A stretch of 64,000 bases of DNA from Entonaema liquescens (lineage: Eukaryota; Ascomycota; Sordariomycetes; Xylariales; Xylariaceae). The position numbers and the translations under genes were made by a program. The DNA is taken from positions 2,976,001-3,040,000 of the forward strand of contig CADCSX010000006.1 in the NCBI GenBank assembly GCA_902805475.1, given 5' to 3'. Positions 32,807 through 44,743 of the stretch are shown piece by piece (the first letter of the stretch is position 1; each line of letters opens with the position of its first letter). Below the pieces are notes generated by a model, which was not told where the DNA came from, did not search any database, and worked only from the letters and a program-made list of their open reading frames with translations.

Positions 32807-34351
32807 CTAATATTTTGGTTTGAACGGGATGGTTGACATGAATTTGCCTACGTCCCCTGGGATATCAAGCAGCCCGAAGATCCATTGCAAAATAATAGAG
32901 AAGGATTGCGGTTCGCCCATGTGTTTGACTCCTGGGACAAACCTGGGAGCGGAAATTAGATACTTTCTCCAGAGTCAAAGGGATAAGAAGGGATGTCGGT
33001 CAAACTTACCGAGCTTCTTTCGGACCGCCGTGTTGTAGGCACAGGTAATAATCGTCGATTGGGAAGATCTCGTCTTCGGTTCCGTTTACTAGAAGCAAGC
33101 GTGTACATGGTTTGTCCAGTATGCCGGTTGTTAGTAGGGAGAACTTGTCTCGCGATTCTTTCTTGAACTTTTCAAAGTCTTGATCTGCGTATCCGAACTT
33201 GTGGCTCAGCGTATGGGCCAGACTGTAATACAACGTCAGTTAGGTATAATCATTCTCAGTTTTTAGAAATTGAATAGCAAGAGAAGAGCGGCTATAGATG
33301 CTTACTCGAAAGGATACTCCAAGTCATCAACCGCATCCAGCCACTCCGGGTCAAACATATGATGGGCGCCGCCACCAAGTGCCACCACCCCCTTAAGTTT
33401 ATCGGCATGCGTATGCGCCACGCGGATCGAGTAGTAACCTCCCGTGCTGAAGCCCCAGTTCACGATCCGACTCTGATCGATATCGTCCTGTTGCGCGATC
33501 CAGTCGAACAAGCTACTCCAGACCCGATCGGGGCTCGAGGGATCAGACGGTGCTCCGGGGTTATCTCCAGTGCCCGGGATCTCGACAACCAGCGTTGCGC
33601 AGCCTAGTTCGGCCCAGCCGTTCTTCCAGACCGCTAGTTCGGTCCGGTAGCCGTCGAGCCCGGTGAATATGATGATCAACGGACAAGTCCGCGACTTGGA
33701 TAGGCCCGTTGGATGATGGTAGTAAGCAGGGAGAACCGGCCCGTCGCCGTTTGCCGCGTGGGTGTGCGGGATCTTGACCTCCACCATGGAGTGTCGCGAT
33801 AATTCTAGCCCCTTGAGAGCAGCCTCCTTGCCTTTCGTCCAGGCGTACCGCTGCTTCTCGGAGCGCGGCGCTGGAAACCGGGCGATGCGGTAAAGCGCCG
33901 AACCCCGCCTATGAATATCGATCAGCCTATAGAAACACATAAAAACTAGGTAGGTATATTTCAACCTGGGCCATCACGCACAAGTACAATTCCGAAGCCT
34001 TCGCCGAGTCTCCCTCATCGTTTGCGGCTTCTGCACGAGCTACAAGTTCCTCTGCCCTGGGGAAGAAACACTCAGCGTATTCATCCCAGTTATAAGGTCT
34101 CCTGAGCCCTTTTGCGATGATGCTGTCGACTACCGGCTGGAAATCTTGGGTAGTTCCGAACATAAATGGGTATACGCCCATCTCACACTGAGCTTGCTTC
34201 TTAGTATAATGTCCTGTTCAGCATATGACATAGCCAGGCAACGTACAGGTTGTTTCCATTTTGTTTCCCACAAAGCTTTGAAACTCTCGTGGTGCGGAGC
34301 GGTCTCCTTGAGTTTCTCTTGGATGAAGAACTTATTCCCTGGAGCAGCCAT
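32807..34351 (-). CDS. FUS2-like alpha/beta hydrolase (FrsA/DUF1100 type)
   Basis: Exons 34247..34351, 33988..34187, 33306..33908, 33010..33222 and 32807..32942; 418 aa, all phases consistent. A helical cap region (EEL...RAEAANDEGDSAKAS) precedes the core. Core motifs: IIIFTGLDGYR (oxyanion hole), GFSTGGYYS (nucleophile serine), VNGTEDEIFPIDDY (acid) and VPGVKHMGEP (histidine). This arrangement is shared by the fungal FUS2 family, acting on polyketide or polyketide-peptide intermediates, and by 2,6-dihydropseudooxynicotine hydrolase. There is no signal peptide, so it should be cytosolic. No polyketide synthase is in the window, so a secondary-metabolite role is only a possibility. The exon 2/3 junction uses a weak donor, GTACTT, and is the least certain. 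Confidence 0.88.
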
Positions 34352-34846
34352 GATGACCTAATAAGTGAGACCTGTAATTATATATCACAAGTATATTAGT
34401 TATCTGATGCAGACAGTGTAAGCCTATACTATTTCAGTCATATAGGGGACTATAAACTATGTCAGAACTGCCAAGATATGGAAAGCCAAGTCTCGTTGTC
34501 TTGGCTGTGTTATATTGTTATTCTTAAATCAGACCCGACGGGAGCGTGGAGGAGCCGGACGGCCGGGTGTGGGGATTCCCGCGTCTTCGCGCTTCCGATT
34601 TTCGTAATCAATCGATGGTTGGTATGCTGTGCCTCCCTAACATAGATGGATTCACATAAGACATGTTATTATCTCGGTCCCGAATTACCTTAACTTACCC
34701 ACAAAACTCTTGTAGATCTCATATGATCATTTTATAAGTCTTTCCAACGGCCCTATGACATGCGGATTTACGGATATCTTTGCAGGTCCCGTAAACGACC
34801 AAACACATGAACGTCCGTATTTTTTGAATTCTCTAGAATACAGGAT
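34352..34846. other. Gap between FUS2-like hydrolase and ProRS
   Basis: Promoter of the hydrolase and 3' flank of the synthetase. A short GC-rich patch lies around 34535-34590. No gene is seen. Confidence 0.5.
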
Positions 34847-37046
34847 CTAGAGCTGAGTAAGGAGCTGGTTAATATACATGGGCAGATCTTCAAGTAAGAC
34901 GTGCGATACGCTGGATAGCCTCCTGCATTGAACTTCGCAGAGCCTATCCGTACTCCATCCCTTCCCGAGGATCACTACAATCGGGTATCCGATTAGGTCG
35001 GCGTCTCGCATCTTCCATGGCAACGACTCCGAGCGATCGTCAAGTAGCAAGTCTAAGGGCCGAGAAGCTTGAGAATTTGCTAAGTACTCGGAGACTATAA
35101 CGCTATCATTATCCAAACCCCGCCCCGGAATAACAACTACCTCGAAGGGCGCGATGGCGCGTGGCCAGTTTAGTCCCTTACTATCGGCTAGGTGATCCGC
35201 AACAGCACCGATGATGCGAGATACCCCTATCCCGTGGCAGCCCATCTGTATAGGCACAGTCTTCATGCTTCCAGGCTTAGCGGTCGCGTCACCACCTTCC
35301 AGCAAGTGCGTAGGAACTTGTACATGAGCTTCGAGAGGCTCCGAGTATCTTGTCCCAAGATGGAATGTATGCCCGAGCTCGATTGCTTTCCGGACCTTAA
35401 GCTTACCGGGCTCGCATCGGGGACAGTCATCACCGTCGCGAATGCGAACAACGTTGAGGAGATCCCCATTTGTCGACGTGGTTATATAATCGCTCGTAAT
35501 GATAGAAAGGTCAAGGTCGGCTCCTTCGGGTAGTAGGAACTTAGGATTCGGGTTGGTTTCAAGTGAGATGGCGAAAGGAGCACCAAGCCTATAATCGACA
35601 ATATTCACCAACCGTAGACCTTGTCTAGTTCCAGAAGGCGTAGAAGACCAAAATGGTGTCGAGTCGATAAGACTTGAATCTAATTCGGGCAGGACGGATT
35701 TAATGGCGTATGTGTTAATGTCTTCGTCTGAGTAGGAAGCAGGGTACCAAACATTAATAAGAGTTGACCTATCCTTAGAGACGCCACGCCAAACTCCAGC
35801 AGCTAGCACGTCCCCGGATTCGGCTGGAGGAGTGTCTTCTGAGGGATTAATCCGTGTGGCAGCGAGCTCCTCATTAGCAACGTAGTCGCAACTATCGCAA
35901 TTAATCACATTATCCTCCCCAATCGAAGTTGGAAGATGGTATTCGTGGCTCAGGTCACCTCCGATGTCACCAGAGCTGGCTTCCGCTACTAGATACGGAA
36001 GTTTTAACTCGTCAAAGAGGCGAGAATAAGCATCACGCACTTGTCCATAAGTCGAGAGCGCTGATTGAACAGAATAGTCGAAAGTGTAAAGGTCCTTCAT
36101 GAGAAACTCCCTTGACCGCAACATTCCGTGTCGCGGCCGGATTTCGTCTCGGTATTTACGGCCTAGAACAAGTAAGACCGAAGATCTGGATACCTATCTA
36201 GAGAAACTTACCAATTTGATAGAGTCTCAAAGGGAGGTTCTTGTATGACTTGATTGTTTTCGAGACGAGTGTTGTTATCTCTTCCTCATGCGTTGGTGCA
36301 AGTAGATAGGGCACATCTTTCCTATCGGTAAGTCGAAATAACTAGGAAGTATCATGAGTATACCGAATCTGTGGTTTAGGAGTATACTTTCTCCAGCTCA
36401 CCTCTGGGCCATAGCCTTCTAGTCGATTTGTTTGCTGCCATAGCGCTTGGGATGAGATGGATGACAAGGCTACCTTCGATGCGCCTTAATACAGATGAGC
36501 AAGATGAGAATAGAATTAGGGAAAGGGGGCGTATAATTCTCACCAACTTGTGACATATATTTATCTATCAATCTTTCTAATTTATCTTGTATCTTTTGGC
36601 CCAGCGGGAGCATATGGAAAATCCCTGCATGAGACTTGAGAATGGTTTGTTAGGCTAGATATGAAAGACAAGATAAATCTTGATTTAGTCGCTTACTTGA
36701 CGAAGATATCCAGCCCGGATTAACTTGCTATGAGCGTCTGGGTATATATCAGGACGACCACGAATTGAATAGCATTACAGTATGAACTGCGTACCTTCAT
36801 TCTCGGTAGCAGTTATTCCTCCCGTAGGTATCCAGAACTTGGACAGGCGAGTGAAACTGTCTTGGATATTGGGTTCGGGCTAACGATTCATTAACTGATT
36901 GGCTCTAGTATACCGATAGAAGTCATAATTCAAACCGGTAGATCATTTGATGGTGTCGAGGTACTTGAAGGTCGAATGGCATAAATCTTCAAGCGTTGGA
37001 GTGTAAATGCATATTTTCTCCTCGGAGTACGTGAAAGGAACATCAT
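34847..37046 (-). CDS. Mitochondrial prolyl-tRNA synthetase (bacterial-type class II)
   Basis: Seven exons: 36936..37046, 36795..36879, 36697..36737, 36544..36634, 36402..36484, 36212..36341 and 34847..36162; 618 aa, consistent phases throughout. The first exon encodes a basic, hydroxylated presequence (MMFLSRTPRRKYAFTLQRLK). ProRS motifs follow: RAGYLRQSHAGIFHMLPLG, LFRLTDRKDVPYLLAPTHEE, RKYRDEIRPRHGMLRSREF (motif 2) and GCHGIGVSRIIGA (motif 3). A C-terminal anticodon-binding domain begins at WPRAIAPFEVVVIPG. The DVPYLLAPTHEE and insertion-domain pattern marks the bacterial/organellar type. It charges mitochondrial tRNA-Pro. The intron 1 donor is GTTTGA, unusually weak, but it is the only one that keeps the frame. 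Divergent from MAK21. Confidence 0.93.
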
Positions 37047-37574
37047 CTTGGTTGTAGCATGGCTAATTTCTCCACGCATGGAACTTTTTATACAATTGAC
37101 CGTTGGATTTAAATCGAACGTATTTAAATTTTAGATAATAACGAGAGGCAATGTATAAAATTCTTCCAGAAAGGTTCTCATCAAGTACCTGCAATTGGAT
37201 CTTTGTGTTTGTGAGCTTTAAACATGCGATTTCACATCTAAAAAGATACTTACATAGGTACTTGTGCTAGATAAGAGCTGCGAGTGGGTCTTTAGAGCTT
37301 CAGTGGTCCTCAGCCTTGCATAAACATTCAATATCAAGGCTTATCTATTGGCTAATTTGTGTAGTGGAGCTGTCTGCCTCACCCCTCCCAACTTTTTTTT
37401 CCTTCAAGTTTTTGAATTTTTCTCTTATTCGTCGCAACCAGATAACGCCTCGCTATAATCTAGGGGCAGGTGAGCACTGGGTATAGGCAATTCCGACAGC
37501 GCAATTATATACCCCGACAGTAGCTCTACTCAGTCAATCCCTAAAATTCGAGGCTTCCGTATCCCCCATCTAAA
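37047..37574. promoter_or_regulatory. Divergent promoter region ProRS / MAK21
   Basis: A 528-bp gap between two divergent start codons, with AT-rich left half, a poly-T tract at 37394-37401 and a pyrimidine-rich leader before 37575. Individual elements cannot be assigned. Confidence 0.5.
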
Positions 37575-40500
37575 ATGGCGACATTCGATGATGCGGCGCT
37601 ATCCAAGTTGACGGCCAAAATTGACAGTCAGCTTGCCGAGTCCAAGAAAACCCCGGGGAAGAAAGACCAGGGCAAACGGAAACGGGACCAAGCGGGAGAT
37701 TCTATCCAGTCGCCACCTAACAAGAAGAAAACCATTGCAAAGCCCAATGACAGTAAAAACAATCGCAACCCAAAGAAGACCCAAAAACCTACTAGTACTT
37801 CGGAGAAAGCCAACTCTAATACCCTTCTTGATGAGATCAAGGCTCTCGGTGGCGACGAGGAAGATTTGAAGCTAATAGAGGGTGTGAATTCTGAGGATGA
37901 GGAACTTGGCAATACGAAAAGCAAGAAGGGCGCAGACAAGGGCCTGCGAGCCGAGTTAGCGAAATTTGCTGCTGGTCTCGGTTTCGACGACGTGAGACCG
38001 GAGTCCGATGCCGAAGAAGCCGACGGTGTCGACGAAGATGGAAGTGAAGACGATGGCAGATCTAGTGAGGTTGAAAATGAAGCTAAAACTGAAGAAAAGC
38101 CTCTACAAGATCCAAAAAGAAAGACGGTTAGTAAGCATCTCTATAAACGTAGGAGCTGTTGTATAAGCTGAACTGACCGGCGTTGAAGATTTTTGAACTT
38201 CGTCCTGACTGGCATGCTGTTAGTTTAAAACCTCTACCGACTCCGTCCTCTGATGATGTAGCGGCCTACGCACCGGCAATAGCCGAGTTGAAGACCTATG
38301 CCAAGTCTGTTTTGGAAGAGGATAGCACTACATACAATAAGACCCTGTCCAAATCGTCGTCTCACAAGTTCATGTCTACCATCATGTCTTCAGGTACCAT
38401 GTCAGATAAGGTATCTGCCTTGACTCTGGCCATCCAAGAATCCCCGATACACAACGTCAAGGCCCTCGAGAACCTGATAGCGCTTTCCGCAAAAAGGAGT
38501 CGCGGGCAGGCTCTCTCAGCTCTCGCTGCACTAGTGGACTTGTTCGGGCCCGGAATGATTTTACCATCGGATAGACGATTACGTCTTTTCTCCTCGCAAT
38601 TGGGCCTCGTAGGAACTCTCCAAAAGCATGGCGTGAGGACGTGGTCCGCTAGTCAAAAGTTACCAGGAAAAATAACCAAGGAGCACCTTATATCGTGGGC
38701 GTTCGAGGACTGGTTAAAGGAGGCCTATTTCAAGATGATTCAAAATCTTGAAGTCTGGTGCGACGATGAAGTTGAATACGCTCGAACCAAGGCTGTTGAT
38801 TTAGCATTCGCGTTATTGCGCGACAAACCTGAGCAGGAATCCAATCTCTTACGACTTCTCGTGAATAAGCTTGGCGATCGCGAGCGTAAGATTGCCTCTA
38901 GAGCTTCCTATCTACTTCTACAACTCTTAAACACCCATCCTGGAATGAAACAAGTAGTCATTCGCGGCATCGAACAAGATATTCTATTTCGTCCCGGACA
39001 GCAAATCCGCGCCAAATACTACGCCATCAATACATTGAACCAAACCATTCTAAGCACTAAAGAGCCACAAATCGCAGATTCGTTGCTGAACATATACTTC
39101 GGTCTCTTCGTTGCTTTGCTCAAGAGCGGTGAACTCAGTCAACATGATGGAAACCTCGAAGCTTCGAAGGGGGCCAAGCGCAAGCAGAAGAAGAACCCCA
39201 AACAAGACAAGAAGACCGAGGATAAGAGCCAGGCTATCTCGGGCGACCGAGAAGCCGCAGAAAAGCTTGTTTCAGCAATTCTCACCGGAGTGAACCGAGC
39301 CGTGCCATTTTCACAAGCTGAGCAGTCTACGTATGTCCTATTACCTCTTATATATCATTATACGCAACGAAGCTAACCTGTCCTAGACTCGAGGCACATC
39401 TAGATACTCTCTTCCGCATTACACATTCCTCCAACTTCAACACGAGTATTCAAGCTCTTATGCTTATTCAACAACTTTCGGCTACCCGGCACCTGGCTAC
39501 CGAAAGATTCTACCGGACTTTGTACGAGTCGCTACTGGACCCTCGTCTTATCACTTCTTCTAAGCAGGCCTTATACCTCAACCTGTTATATAGGAGTTTG
39601 AAAACTGATGTGGATGTTCGCCGTGTGAAAGCATTTGTCAAGAGGATGTTGCAGATTTTGAACTTGCATCAACCTTCTTTTGTCTGTGGTATCCTTTACC
39701 TCATAATTGATCTATGCACGATATTTCCAGATCTAAAAACACTCATAAATGAACCGGAGGAGCATGACGAAGCTGAAGTAGCACCAGGTGTGGCATCGGA
39801 TGCACCAACTGAGGCAATCGTTGATGGGCCGGAAGGCCAAACTAAGAAGATTGAGGGTGTCTATGATGGGCGAAAGAGAGACCCCGAATATAGCAACGCG
39901 CATCGTAGTTGTCTGTGGGAACTATTACCGTTCCTTCGGCACTTCCACCCTTCAGTGGATGTATTCGCGTCATGCCTTATCAATGGACAAAATGCTGCTC
40001 AGAAGCCCGAATTGGCTAACCACACGCTTATAGCATTCTTAGACAAGTTCGTCTACCGCAATGCAAAGGCTACCGACACGACCAAGGGTGTATCTATCAT
40101 GCAGCCTGTTGCTGCAAGTGGCCAAGGAAGTATCCTGCTATCGAGCAAACCTTCGACCAAGGCAGCGGGAAGCACCTTGAACTCGGCAGAATTCTGGAAT
40201 AAGAAGAGCGAGGATGTTGCTGTGGAAGATGTCTTCTTCCACGAATACTTTACAAGGGTAGGCAAGTCAGAACAGGCTGAACGCAAGAAATCGAAGGCAG
40301 AGAAGAAGGAAGGAGAGGGCGAAGATGACGAGGAGGAAGAGGAAGACGAAATTTGGAACGCGCTTGTGGCTTCTCGACCAGAAGTGGAAGGCGATGAAGA
40401 TAGCGAGTCTGGCTTCGACGATCTAATGAGCCTCGACGAGTCCGACGATGAGTTTAAGAAGCAGATGGCAGAGATGGATGAGGGAGAAGACGAAGAAGAT

Positions 40501-40707
40501 GAAGGTGTCGAGTTCTGGGATGACTCGGAAGATGAGGAGGAGGAAGAAGGAGAGTCCGGGCTCCAACCAGCTCCTGCAGCCGAGGAAGACGAGGAGAAAC
40601 CGGATTCGGACCGCAAGAAGAGGAGGAAGGCTCTTAAGAGCTTGCCTATGTTCGCGTCTGCCGACGATTATGCGGAGCTGCTGGCTCAAGATGATGATGA
40701 TCTGTAA
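37575..40707 (+). CDS. MAK21: Ribosome biogenesis factor MAK21/NOC1 (CBF domain, CEBPZ family)
   Basis: Exons 37575..38126, 38189..39330 and 39387..40707; 1,004 aa. A lysine-rich N-terminus and LLDEIKALGGDEEDLKLIEG precede the conserved HEAT-like body: IFELRPDWHAV, MSDKVSALTLAIQESPIHNV, the CBF domain with GILYLIIDLC and YDGRKRDPEYSNAHRSCLWE. The C-terminus is strongly acidic (EDDEEEEEDEIWNALVASRP) and ends with KALKSLPMFASADDYAELL. Intron 1 uses GTTAGT...GAAG, intron 2 GTATGT...CCTAG after a GCTAAC branch site. Mak21/Noc1 pairs with Noc2 on early pre-60S particles in the nucleolus. Length and domain order are normal for the family. Confidence 0.95.
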
Positions 40708-40946
40708 ACCAGCGGATAGTTGGATTTAATTGTGTCAGGTGGTCAACGGTAAATTTTTTTTACTAGTCTAAGCATAGACCGCTCAAAATTCAAGATACCC
40801 GGACCCGGTACCCAGGCTTCGAATTAGCACATGTCTTCATTTCACAAGTGATTGATGACCTCTATTTCGTAATTTTTTCTTTTCTTTTCATTCCATCATT
40901 TTCCATTACAACATTCCCCCCGTCTCATTCCAACATATTCTCACTT
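40708..40946. other. Convergent intergenic region MAK21 / 150-aa gene
   Basis: 239 bp of 3' flank, AT-rich, with no additional feature. Confidence 0.5.
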
Positions 40947-41569
40947 TCAAGTATCAAACCACTCGAGGGGATCGTCCTTAGTAAAGACGGCGCGGTACGC
41001 GTGGCCGCCGTCGGGCTCCTCGCGATCCTCGGTGTGGATGCTGTGCAGGGAAGCGACGCCGGGCTCCTGGTGGCCGTCGCCGCCGACGAAGGCGCGGAAG
41101 TGCAGGTAAGCGGGGCCGGCGTCGGGCATGGCGGGCAGGCGCACCTTGCCGAACAGGTGCACGCCGTACGCGGATATGCCGACGCGCACGGCCTCCAGGT
41201 CCGAGGAGGAGAAGGACGTTAGCTCCGAGTCGCTGAGGGCTTGGACGGGGGCGAAGTATTCGGGCTCGTGCTCTGGGAGGATGAGGGGTTAGTAGGGGGT
41301 GGATTTGAATTTGGGTTTGGATTTAAGGAGGAAGAAGAGAGAGGGGAGGGGAGGCGGGGTTAGGTACTTAGGTAGGTGTGCTTCATGTGAAGAAGCGTCT
41401 TCTTGAGCTCGTGCTCGATCTCGCTGAAGACTTTGAGGGATTCTTCCTTGGGCGGGTGGGGTGGTCCCAGGTCAACGGTTTCGGCGGTGGCCTATATGGG
41501 GGGGTTGGGTTATTTAGCCAATGACGACTTTGGGATACGAGGCTTGTGCAGAGAGGGATTACTTACCAT
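40947..41569 (-). CDS. Conserved fungal protein of 150 aa, function unknown
   Basis: Exons 41567..41569 (the ATG alone, followed by GTAAGT), 41368..41491 and 40947..41272. The protein begins MATAETVDLGPPHPPKEESL, has an amphipathic helix (VFSEIEHELKKTLLHMKHTY) and then a compact domain (SAYGVHLFGKVRLPAM, AYLHFRAFVGGDGHQEPGVA, EDREEPDGGHAYRAVFTKDD). The alternating hydrophobic pattern suggests a beta-rich fold. There is no signal peptide or membrane segment. The exon phases agree and GC at third positions is high, which supports a real gene. I do not recognise the family by name. Confidence 0.75.
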
Positions 41570-42809
41570 GATAGATAGTTAGGTTGGTATATGTAGATGT
41601 GTAGTGTTGGATAGTAAATAATATAAAAAAGAGGTATCTTAAACTGGAGGTAATTTAATAGAGATTGGTAAGACAAGACAAGACAAGCTTTAAAGTAAGT
41701 GCTTCGTTCAGATGCCTTATTCTTATACTCCGCATCAGATCGTGGGGATCACTCGGATGTGGTGTGACAGGCCTGGGGTAATCTACATGGGATGGATTTT
41801 CTAGATTGTCAGACAGCCCATAATCATAGGCATGAACGTCACAAGTCTGGCTGCTCGTTTGCGTCAGAGGGAAGGGCTGATGCTACCAAGTGATAGGCCG
41901 CTTACGTAGTTAATGATCGTATCGTATTTGTGTAACATATGGGGAAATGTGAAAAAGGGGTCCCTTATTGGAATTATTGAATTTTACCATTTGAGGTGAA
42001 GCCGTTCGGCCACTAATACACGGAGACGGCCGGAATTGTGGGTAACGGAGGCGGATAACACGGCAACTAAATCCTAGCTGGACATGTCTTAGTTAATACT
42101 CTTAACACTCTTAATACTCTTAATACGAGCGTTGAAGCAATTGGCTTTCTATAAAATACGGTACACATGTCATCTTCCAATAGACGTCATAGGTGAGGTG
42201 TCGCAGAGAAAAGCTCTGAAACAGATTCTTTAATAGATCCAATTTTTAAAGAGGACCCCTTATGATGGCGGTGGGTTTCATGTCCCTTGCAGATCTCAGA
42301 TGGTGCCCCTCATTGCTCTCGTTAGGTACGGAATTCAGTAAGAATCCTAGCCCCCGATATAGGTACCGACGCTAAATTTTATAGGAGCCCTTTTTCAGAG
42401 CTTCCAGCCTTCTGGAATGTATTTTAGATGTAACTCGTTATCAGATAAATCTTTAAGCCGGGATTACCTAAGATAATACCAACTTACCTCGGTATTTTCC
42501 TTGTCAGGCAAAAAGTGGCCCCGAGAATTAGCGGCTGACGAACAACTGGAGCCGACTGGAGCGAAATTCGTTGGGAATTTGCATCCGCAAGAGTCCAGCC
42601 AGTCCAGCCAGAACAGCCAAGCAAAAAAACCTGGTGAAGTTTCTCAACAACAGCCCGCCTTTTTCCAATTGCGCGGCGTCAAAAGACACGGCCGCTACGG
42701 ACATGTCGACGAGGTATATTCTAGTATTGGATCTGATTTAATTGGTTAGGAGCCACAGTCCGTAGGCTCCGGAATCCCCACTCGGTAGTAAATCCCCTAT
42801 CATAAAACC
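41570..42809. other. Divergent gap 150-aa gene / thioesterase
   Basis: 1.24 kb with a tandem ACTCTTAA(C/T) repeat at about 42090-42124, a (CCAGT)-type short repeat near 42593-42606 and no convincing gene. The open frame at 42501..42749 has no good start context or domain. Confidence 0.5.
42090..42124. repeat. ACTCTTAAY short tandem repeat
   Basis: Three to four units of a 10-bp word (TAATACTCTT/AACACTCTT/AATACTCTTAAT). No function is evident. Confidence 0.6.
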
Positions 42810-43749
42810 ATGTTGGCTGCGCGAATGCGAGTCGGCGCCCTGGTTAGGGGTCGCTGTCAGAAATTTACCGTATACCCGACTATAAATCAGATCCTGCGTC
42901 CGGGTTCGCCTTCGTCCAGTCGCTTTGTCAGCACACTTCCAACTACTGCAGGTAGGTTTCTCCTAAGGGGAACGTCGACGCCGTATTAATAACCCCAAGC
43001 TGACATTAGAAGTATAAGACCCGTCATTATCAACCCCACCTTCACTTCTACGTCGTGCCGCCTCCGTTATAGCACTCGGTCTATTCTTCACTTCTCTCGG
43101 CATCGCAATGGCAGCAGCACCGGCAGCACCGATCGTCAATGATCTCCTCAACCCGCCTACGGACGAGGACACCTTGACCATGTTCGAGCCGGAAACGGAC
43201 CATCAGCGCGAGGTCGAGGAGTTCATTAACAACCACCCGCTCACCAAGGAGTTACGGACTAAGGAGGAGTTTTACGAGTCGAGACCGCATCTTAAGATCC
43301 CGGCCCCTTATCGGGCTTACAATCTGACGGGTGGCACGCTTTTGGGACCGGGCAGGGTAGTCGTACCACCAGTTACCTTCGTCGAAGCAGGCGGCAAGTC
43401 CCTAGTCGCGATATCGTATCTGGGCCACGAGCTGTGTGGTCACCCAGGTATAGTCCATGGCGGGCTCCTCGCGACCATGCTCGACGAGGGTCTAGCGCGA
43501 TGCTGCTTTGCCGCGCTGCCGCACAAGGTGGGCTTGACAGCCAGCCTAAACATCAACTACCGTGCCCCAGCACCGGCAGATTCGTACGTCGTGCTCCGAG
43601 CTACGACTACAAAGGTAGAGGGACGCAAGGCCTGGGTCGAAGGCCGTATCGAAACCCTAGTGGGCGAAGGTGAGACTCCGTTAGTCCTTGCCGAGGCGAC
43701 GGCGTTATTCGTGTCTCCTAAACACGCAGCGGTTCGTATATATCAATGA
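42810..43749 (+). CDS. Mitochondrial hotdog-fold thioesterase (Fmp10/UPF0644-like)
   Basis: Exons 42810..42951 and 43019..43749; 290 aa. Exon 1 encodes an arginine-rich presequence (MLAARMRVGALVRGRCQKFT). Exon 2 opens with RRAASVIALGLFFTSLGIAM, a likely membrane anchor. The PaaI/4HBT-type hotdog core carries GHPGIVHGGLLATMLDEGLA, with the HGG loop and the acidic residue of the catalytic helix, and LTASLNINYRAPAPADS, the second strand motif. It should hydrolyse acyl-CoA or a related thioester in mitochondria. An alternative start at 43108 would remove the targeting signal; the longer model is preferred because its phase works (GCA-G | AC) and it explains the presequence. Substrate unknown. Confidence 0.86.
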
Positions 43750-44743
43750 AACAAACCCCTTTTGGAAAATCAAATTAGCTAATATGATTTACAGATGATG
43801 ATGAACTTGTACCCTACAGCATAAGGGTAGACGACAGCATTGTGATGAGTAGACTTTTAGATCGGGATAGACGAGACGTTATACCTGGCACGGAGTTGGA
43901 ACGAGAGCTGGTCATGCTTGATATTTGTTCATTTTCGAGATATACACCTAGACCCACGGGAGTCGAAGGCCGAACCGAATAGGCCGTCTGGACATTTATT
44001 TGTCTCGGAATTATTTAATACCCTATATATCAATTCTTCCGTACAATGCAAGCACACATATTAAATTTGTGACAGTCTATTGTGGTTTCTAAGCAAAAGG
44101 CCATGGGCGGAGAGATATCTTATCAGGATGTTCCAAAGTGAACAAATGTTGGTACTACATGATGCTTATAATACGTAGGTGCTCGCTTCGTGTTTCTGTA
44201 ATCGATATCTTTTGAGCTAGAGTGTAGAAGATATCAAACATTTAATTAACATTTAAAAGAATAAACTCGCCGTTTTAGTATAGCGTGCTCTTTACACATT
44301 ACGCAGCTAGATGACGAATATTTGGCCAAGCGCATCTTTTGTGCTTGGGTTACGTAGATATTAGCCTAGTTACCCTATAGAACCTACAAAACATTTAATA
44401 GGGGAGTTGTTTGCAATTGACAATTGCCCAGTTCAGCGAGGGCCCGCGAATCGGAGGCGGATGGAAGCACGTCATCCGATTACCGACATCCTAAACAGTA
44501 ACTAATACCCGCTGCGGCTAAGGCACGTCAGCGAGTCAAGCTTAGCTACAGGTAATCGAACAATAGTCCAGAACCTTGGAACTGCGGAAAGCTTGAGACG
44601 AGGGCTTATTTACTTTGTATGAGAGTTTGATTATAATTTTACCTTCTCTCCGGATTTATTTGTTCTGTCTATTTTATACATTTTACTCTGATACCTCACT
44701 TGGCAAATTGTAGCTAAGAATTGTTGTTAGAAGTAAGATCGAA
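43750..44743. other. Gap between thioesterase and APS kinase
   Basis: About 1 kb of AT-rich DNA containing the 3' flank of the thioesterase and the promoter of the APS kinase. No gene is supported. Confidence 0.5.
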
